17,421 bases of DNA, taken from Croceicoccus sp. Lineage in GTDB: Bacteria > Pseudomonadota > Alphaproteobacteria > Sphingomonadales > Sphingomonadaceae. A program made the translations under genes and the position numbers. The stretch covers positions 1 through 17,421 of the forward strand of contig JAPYSD010000025.1 in assembly GCA_029936705.1 (NCBI GenBank). The letters run 5' to 3'. The notes beneath the pieces were generated by a model that saw only the letters and a list, made by a program, of their open reading frames with translations, was not told the DNA's origin and made no database searches. Positions 13,909 through 17,421 of the stretch are shown here, in pieces (positions within the stretch are counted from its first letter, which is position 1; each line of letters starts with the position of its first letter).

Positions 13909-16209
13909 TCAATAGCGGACGCCGACGGTCAGGCCGTAGGTGCGCGGCTCGCGCGCCGAGGCGAAGGAGAACAGCCCGGCCACGGTAAAGGCCGCGGTCG
14001 TCCCCTTGTCGTCGAGCAGGTTGCGCCCGAACGCGCTGACATAGGCCTCGGCGTCGCCGATATCGAAATTCGCGGTGAGCGAGGCATCGAGCAGGTTCTG
14101 CTGGTCGGTGCGCACGCGCGGGTCGTTGCCGTTCACGATGACCGGACCGTTCACGAAATCGCCGGTGAGCGGCCCGAGCGAAATCTGCTGGTCGTACTTG
14201 CCGATGAAGCGGTATCCGACCGTGCCGACCAGCTCGCCAAAGCTGACCGGCTGGCTGTATTCCGCGCCGATCGAGGCGGTGACGTCGGGGCTGTAGATCG
14301 GGTCGTTGGCGCTGTAGTCGAACGGCAGGATGACGCCGTTCACGACATTGCCCGCGATGAAATCGTCGAACTTGGCATCCAGCAGGCCCAGCGTCGCGTT
14401 GAAGCGCAGCCCGGTCACCGGACGGAAGCTGGCGTCGGCCTCGATCCCCTTGATCGTCGCCGAACCGACATTGTTGGTGATGGTCTGGTTGCCCTGCGGG
14501 CCGCCCGGGATGGTCGTGTTCTGCTGCAACCCGTCATATTTCGAGATGAAGCCCGCGACATTGAACTGCAGCATGCCGTTCAGCAAATCGAGCTTCGAGC
14601 CGATTTCATAGCTGTCGACGACTTCCGGCTCGAACGACAGCGCCGCCGTTTCCGCGGTCTGCGCGCGCGGGTTGAACCCGCCCGAACGATAGCCCTGCGA
14701 CCAGCTGGCATAGAACATCATGTCGGCATTGGGCCGCCAGTCGACACCGACCTTGGGCGTGAACTTGTCGAAGGTCGCCTCGCCCTGTCCGATCAACCCG
14801 GTCTGGCGAAAGCCGTTGCTCAGCGACTTGGTATCCTCGGTCCAGCGGCCGCCGAACGACACGCGGACATTGTCCGTCACTTCCCAGTTGAAGTCGCCGA
14901 ACACCGCATAGCTTTCGGTCGCGCCGATGACGGAGCGGGGGTTCTGGTCGAAGTCGCGCGGATCGATCTGGTCGTTGAACGCGAACAGGCGGGTCCACTG
15001 CGTCAGGGCGAAGTCGGAATTGAAGTAGAAGCCGCCGACGACATAGTCGAAGCCGTCGAACAGATCGCCCGCCGCGCGGATTTCCTGGCTGAACTGCTTG
15101 TAGGACTGCTGCCGGTCGACGTAGAACAGGTCCACGCTGGTCCCGTCGAAATCCTGGGTCTGCTTCTCGCTCGAACTGCGCCAGCCGGTGACCGAGGTGA
15201 GCCGGACGGGGCCGGTGTCCCAGTTCGCCTCGAACGTCATGGCAGGCGCCCTGTAGGTGCCGCCCGCCGGGCTGCCGAACACGGTATAGAGATCGTCGGT
15301 GGTGTTACGGTTGCACTGGTCCGGCGGGGCGAAATTGCAGATCACCTCGCCAGTGCGCGAGATGCCGGGGTTCACGACGTCGAAGTCCTGCTTCTGCTTT
15401 TCCACCGTCATCAGCAGGTCGAAATCGTCGGACGGCTGGACGGCGATGGCGACGCCGAAGTTATGGTTCTTCGATCCGCCGCGCCGCTCGCCGGTGATGC
15501 CGTCGCGGTAGAAGCCGTCGCTCTCGTTATAGAAATAGAACGGCTTGACGCCGATCACGTCGCCGATGCCGAAATTGGCCACGGCCCGTGCGCTATACGT
15601 GCCGAACTTGGCATAGGACGCCTCGGCCTTGATGCCGGTTTCGAACGTGGGGCGGGTGCGGCGGATGTTGATGACGCCGCCGATGGTGTTACGCCCGAAC
15701 AACGTGCCCTGCGGGCCGCGCAGCACCTCGATCTGCTCGATGTCGAAGAAGTCCAGCAGCTGGCCGGTGTTGGTGCCGATGAACACGCCGTCGATCACGA
15801 CGCCAACGGTTGGCTCCTGCGACTTTTCGATATCGGCATAGGTCAGGCCGCGGATCGACAGGTTCGCTGCCGCCGCGCCCGAGTTCTGCTGCGTGATCAG
15901 CAGGTTGGGTGCCTCGCCCTGAAGGTCGCCGATGTTGAGCGAGTTCTTGTTCTCCAGCATCGCGGCGTTGATCGCGGTGATGGCGACGGGCGTGTCCTGC
16001 AGCGATTCCTCGCGGCGGCGGGCGGTGACGATGATGGCGTTGGGGTCGGTGGTCTGCGTCACCGGGCCTGCCGCCGGGGTGGGGCCTTCGGGGTCGGTGA
16101 CCAGGTCGGTATCCTGGTTCGACGCCTGCGCGGAGGCGGCCTGCGTGACGAACATCGCCGACCCTGCCAGCGCGGCAGCCACGACGGCACGTGCAAACTC
16201 ATTTGCCAT
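13909..16209 (-). CDS. TonB-dependent receptor 2 (complete)
   Basis: 766 residues from ATG 16209 with GGGGAGAG upstream on the minus strand. A Sec signal peptide ends VTQAASA-Q28, followed by an acidic/proline linker, then the TonB-box-like AIIVTARRREESLQDTP (58-74). The plug runs to about 185 (NLSIRGLTY, VGVVIDGVFIGTN, IEVLRGPQGTLFGRNTIGGVINIRR) and the barrel ends at Y766 (GLTVGVRY). Barrel signatures include YASWSQGYRSGGFNPRAQ and VVDSYEIGSK, as in the large sphingomonad receptor family. One cysteine pair (VICNFAPPDQCN) is likely in a surface loop. It heads an apparent receptor-SDR operon and diverges from MDR reductase 2. It resembles receptor 1 in plug style but is shorter by 68 residues and clearly distinct in the barrel, so a different or related ligand is likely. 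Confidence 0.95.
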   Translation of the reverse strand: MANEFARAVVAAALAGSAMFVTQAASAQASNQDTDLVTDPEGPTPAAGPVTQTTDPNAIIVTARRREESLQDTPVAITAINAAMLENKNSLNIGDLQGEAPNLLITQQNSGAAAANLSIRGLTYADIEKSQEPTVGVVIDGVFIGTNTGQLLDFFDIEQIEVLRGPQGTLFGRNTIGGVINIRRTRPTFETGIKAEASYAKFGTYSARAVANFGIGDVIGVKPFYFYNESDGFYRDGITGERRGGSKNHNFGVAIAVQPSDDFDLLMTVEKQKQDFDVVNPGISRTGEVICNFAPPDQCNRNTTDDLYTVFGSPAGGTYRAPAMTFEANWDTGPVRLTSVTGWRSSSEKQTQDFDGTSVDLFYVDRQQSYKQFSQEIRAAGDLFDGFDYVVGGFYFNSDFALTQWTRLFAFNDQIDPRDFDQNPRSVIGATESYAVFGDFNWEVTDNVRVSFGGRWTEDTKSLSNGFRQTGLIGQGEATFDKFTPKVGVDWRPNADMMFYASWSQGYRSGGFNPRAQTAETAALSFEPEVVDSYEIGSKLDLLNGMLQFNVAGFISKYDGLQQNTTIPGGPQGNQTITNNVGSATIKGIEADASFRPVTGLRFNATLGLLDAKFDDFIAGNVVNGVILPFDYSANDPIYSPDVTASIGAEYSQPVSFGELVGTVGYRFIGKYDQQISLGPLTGDFVNGPVIVNGNDPRVRTDQQNLLDASLTANFDIGDAEAYVSAFGRNLLDDKGTTAAFTVAGLFSFASAREPRTYGLTVGVRY

Positions 16210-16364
16210 GGTATCTCTCTCCCCAGGATGTCGGCGGTTGTTACCTGCCGTTTGTCTTGCGACGTTCTCGTACATCGCCGGGAATTGCGGCACTGTGCTT
16301 TGTGTCAGGTGCGAAAGAGGGGCCATGTGCCGACCATGACGGGGAAAAGCAGACAGGAGAGATC
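16210..16364. promoter_or_regulatory. Divergent regulatory region, receptor 2 / MDR reductase 2
   Basis: A 155-base gap between divergent starts. An imperfect inverted repeat, GCGACGT-TCTCGT-ACATCGC (16259-16278; 7-base arms, one mismatch), lies about 50 bases before the receptor start and 87 before the reductase start and could be an operator shared by both. I see no close copy of the direct repeats found in the other receptor/reductase gap. Promoter boxes are not identifiable with confidence. AGGAG (16355-16359) is the ribosome site of the reductase. Confidence 0.4.
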
Positions 16365-17396
16365 ATGCCGAAAAACCGCCGCTTCATCCTGCGCCGCCGG
16401 CCCGATGGCGACCCCGTGCCCGCCGACTTCGAACTGGTGGAGGAGGACGTTCCCGCGCCGCCGCCGGGCGGCTTCGTCATGCGCAACGTCTATTGCTCGC
16501 TCGACCCCGCGCAGCGCGGCTGGATGTCGGACGAGGAGAGCTACATGCCGCCGATCCCGCTGGACGACGCGGTGCGCGCGACCTGCGTCGGGACGGTGCA
16601 TGCCAGCGACCATCCCGATTACCCGGTGGGCAGCTGGGTCATGAACCTGAACGCGATCGAGGATTACACCCCGGTCGATCCCGGCCACTTCACCGCGCCG
16701 GTCGACGTGTCGCTGGTCGACAGCCCGTCGCGCTTCCTGTCCGCCATGGGGGCCGTGGGGCTGACCGCCTATTTCGGATTGATGGAAGTCGCCAAGCCGC
16801 AAAAGGGCGAGACGCTGTGCGTCAGCGCCGCGGCGGGCGCGGTGGGATCGGTGGTGGGCCAGATCGGCCGGATCGTGGGCTGCCGCACCATCGGCATCGC
16901 GGGCGGGCCGGAAAAATGCCGCCGTCTTGTCGAGGATTACGGCTATGATGTCGCGATCGACTATCGCGGCAAGGACCACGACGCCCTGCGCGCCGAGCTG
17001 GCGCAGGCCGCGCCAGACGGCATCGACATCGTGTTCGAGAATGTCGGCGGCGACATCCTCGAGGCCGAGATCTTCGAGCTGGCGAAGAAGGCACGCGTGG
17101 TGCTGTGCGGGCTGATCAGCGAGTATCACGCGGTGGAGCCGCACGGGCTGAAGAACCTGTGGCAGGTCATCGTCAAGGAAGCGACGCTGCACGGTTTCCT
17201 GGTCATGGACTACGCCCCGCGCTTTGCCGGAGGGAGCGCGCAGATAGCCGAGTGGATGCAGCAGGGCCGCATGCGCATCGACGAGGACGTGCAGCACGGT
17301 ATCGAGAACAGCTATGACGCGTTCATGCGCCTGTTTTCCGGCAAGAACACCGGCAAGCTGATCCTGAAGATCGGGGAAGGCGCCGAAAAACGGTAA
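16365..17396 (+). CDS. NADPH-dependent MDR oxidoreductase 2, zinc-free (CurA/PTGR-like enone reductase)
   Basis: 343 residues, the same COG2130-type family as the protein at 11254-12273. It contains YCSLDPAQRGWM (43-54), a close match to the group's S.DP..R.WM, cofactor loop SAAAGAVGS (154-162), GIAGGPEKCR (177-186), FENVGG and the closing KNTGKLILKI. Predicted reaction: NADPH-dependent reduction of a conjugated C=C next to a carbonyl. It is plainly a paralogue of reductase 1, sharing the cofactor loops, the IDY and FENVGG motifs and the KNTGK end, yet with many differences in the substrate part, so recent duplication is unlikely. AGGAG lies 5 bases before the ATG. The last 25 bases of the window after its TAA hold nothing recognisable; any operon partner is outside. 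Confidence 0.93.
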   Translation: MPKNRRFILRRRPDGDPVPADFELVEEDVPAPPPGGFVMRNVYCSLDPAQRGWMSDEESYMPPIPLDDAVRATCVGTVHASDHPDYPVGSWVMNLNAIEDYTPVDPGHFTAPVDVSLVDSPSRFLSAMGAVGLTAYFGLMEVAKPQKGETLCVSAAAGAVGSVVGQIGRIVGCRTIGIAGGPEKCRRLVEDYGYDVAIDYRGKDHDALRAELAQAAPDGIDIVFENVGGDILEAEIFELAKKARVVLCGLISEYHAVEPHGLKNLWQVIVKEATLHGFLVMDYAPRFAGGSAQIAEWMQQGRMRIDEDVQHGIENSYDAFMRLFSGKNTGKLILKIGEGAEKR

Positions 17397-17421
17397 AGGG
17401 GCGGGCGGGGCTGCGCAGGCC

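Noticed and set aside
13573..16644. Long plus-strand open frame (over 1000 codons) opposite receptor 2
   Set aside because: Shadow of the receptor gene; no domain is recognisable, and it would run into the reductase gene in a different frame.
1..17421. Mobile element, phage, CRISPR, toxin-antitoxin or defence system
   Set aside because: No transposase, integrase, repeat-spacer array, tRNA junction or defence domain is visible; base composition is uniform across the window.

Overview
The window is a dense, high-GC stretch of bacterial chromosome. It carries 13 protein genes, one of them cut by the left edge, and no RNA gene, insertion sequence, integrase or CRISPR array that I can see. Three TonB-dependent outer-membrane receptors in 17 kb, two of them with the plug start 'VTAR(K/R)REES(V/L)QD', sit beside acyl-CoA dehydrogenase, SnoaL-like, Rieske, SDR and zinc-free MDR genes. 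This is typical of Alphaproteobacteria of the order Sphingomonadales (Sphingomonas/Novosphingobium/Erythrobacter-like). The taxon is inferred from gene style, not from a marker gene.

Layout. (1) 1-2503, plus strand: the C-terminal part of a TonB-dependent receptor followed by a PepSY-type inner-membrane protein, an arrangement typical of ferric-siderophore uptake and reduction. (2) 2564-4618, plus: a secreted S46 dipeptidyl-peptidase with an intact His/Asp/Ser triad and a DPP7-type S1 glycine. A 10-bp hairpin at 4661-4686 closes it against a convergent operon. (3) 7432-4756, minus: a tight operon of a SnoaL-like protein, an acyl-CoA dehydrogenase and an APH-type kinase, the last two joined by a 4-bp ATGA overlap. 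This is the split bacterial form of the pairing fused in mammalian ACAD10/ACAD11. (4) 7579-8432, plus: an orphan Rieske ferredoxin and a second SnoaL-like protein, ended by a bidirectional terminator. (5) 8539-12273: receptor on minus, divergent from an NADPH-dependent MDR enone reductase on plus, which is followed by a ThuA-like gene. (6) 13110-17396: the same receptor|MDR divergent pair a second time, with an SDR dehydrogenase behind the receptor.

How it may work together (inference). Regions 3-6 look like an accessory catabolic locus for an uncharacterised, probably hydrophobic carbon source. Two receptors would import it. The MDR reductases would saturate conjugated C=C bonds, the SDR would interconvert hydroxyl and keto groups, and the kinase/acyl-CoA dehydrogenase pair would remove a gamma-hydroxyl from an acyl-CoA through a phospho-intermediate before beta-oxidation. 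No thiolase, CoA ligase or dedicated regulator lies in the window, so the pathway is incomplete here and the substrate is unknown. No gap between genes exceeds 300 bases; the largest (11044-11253) is described as a regulatory region.
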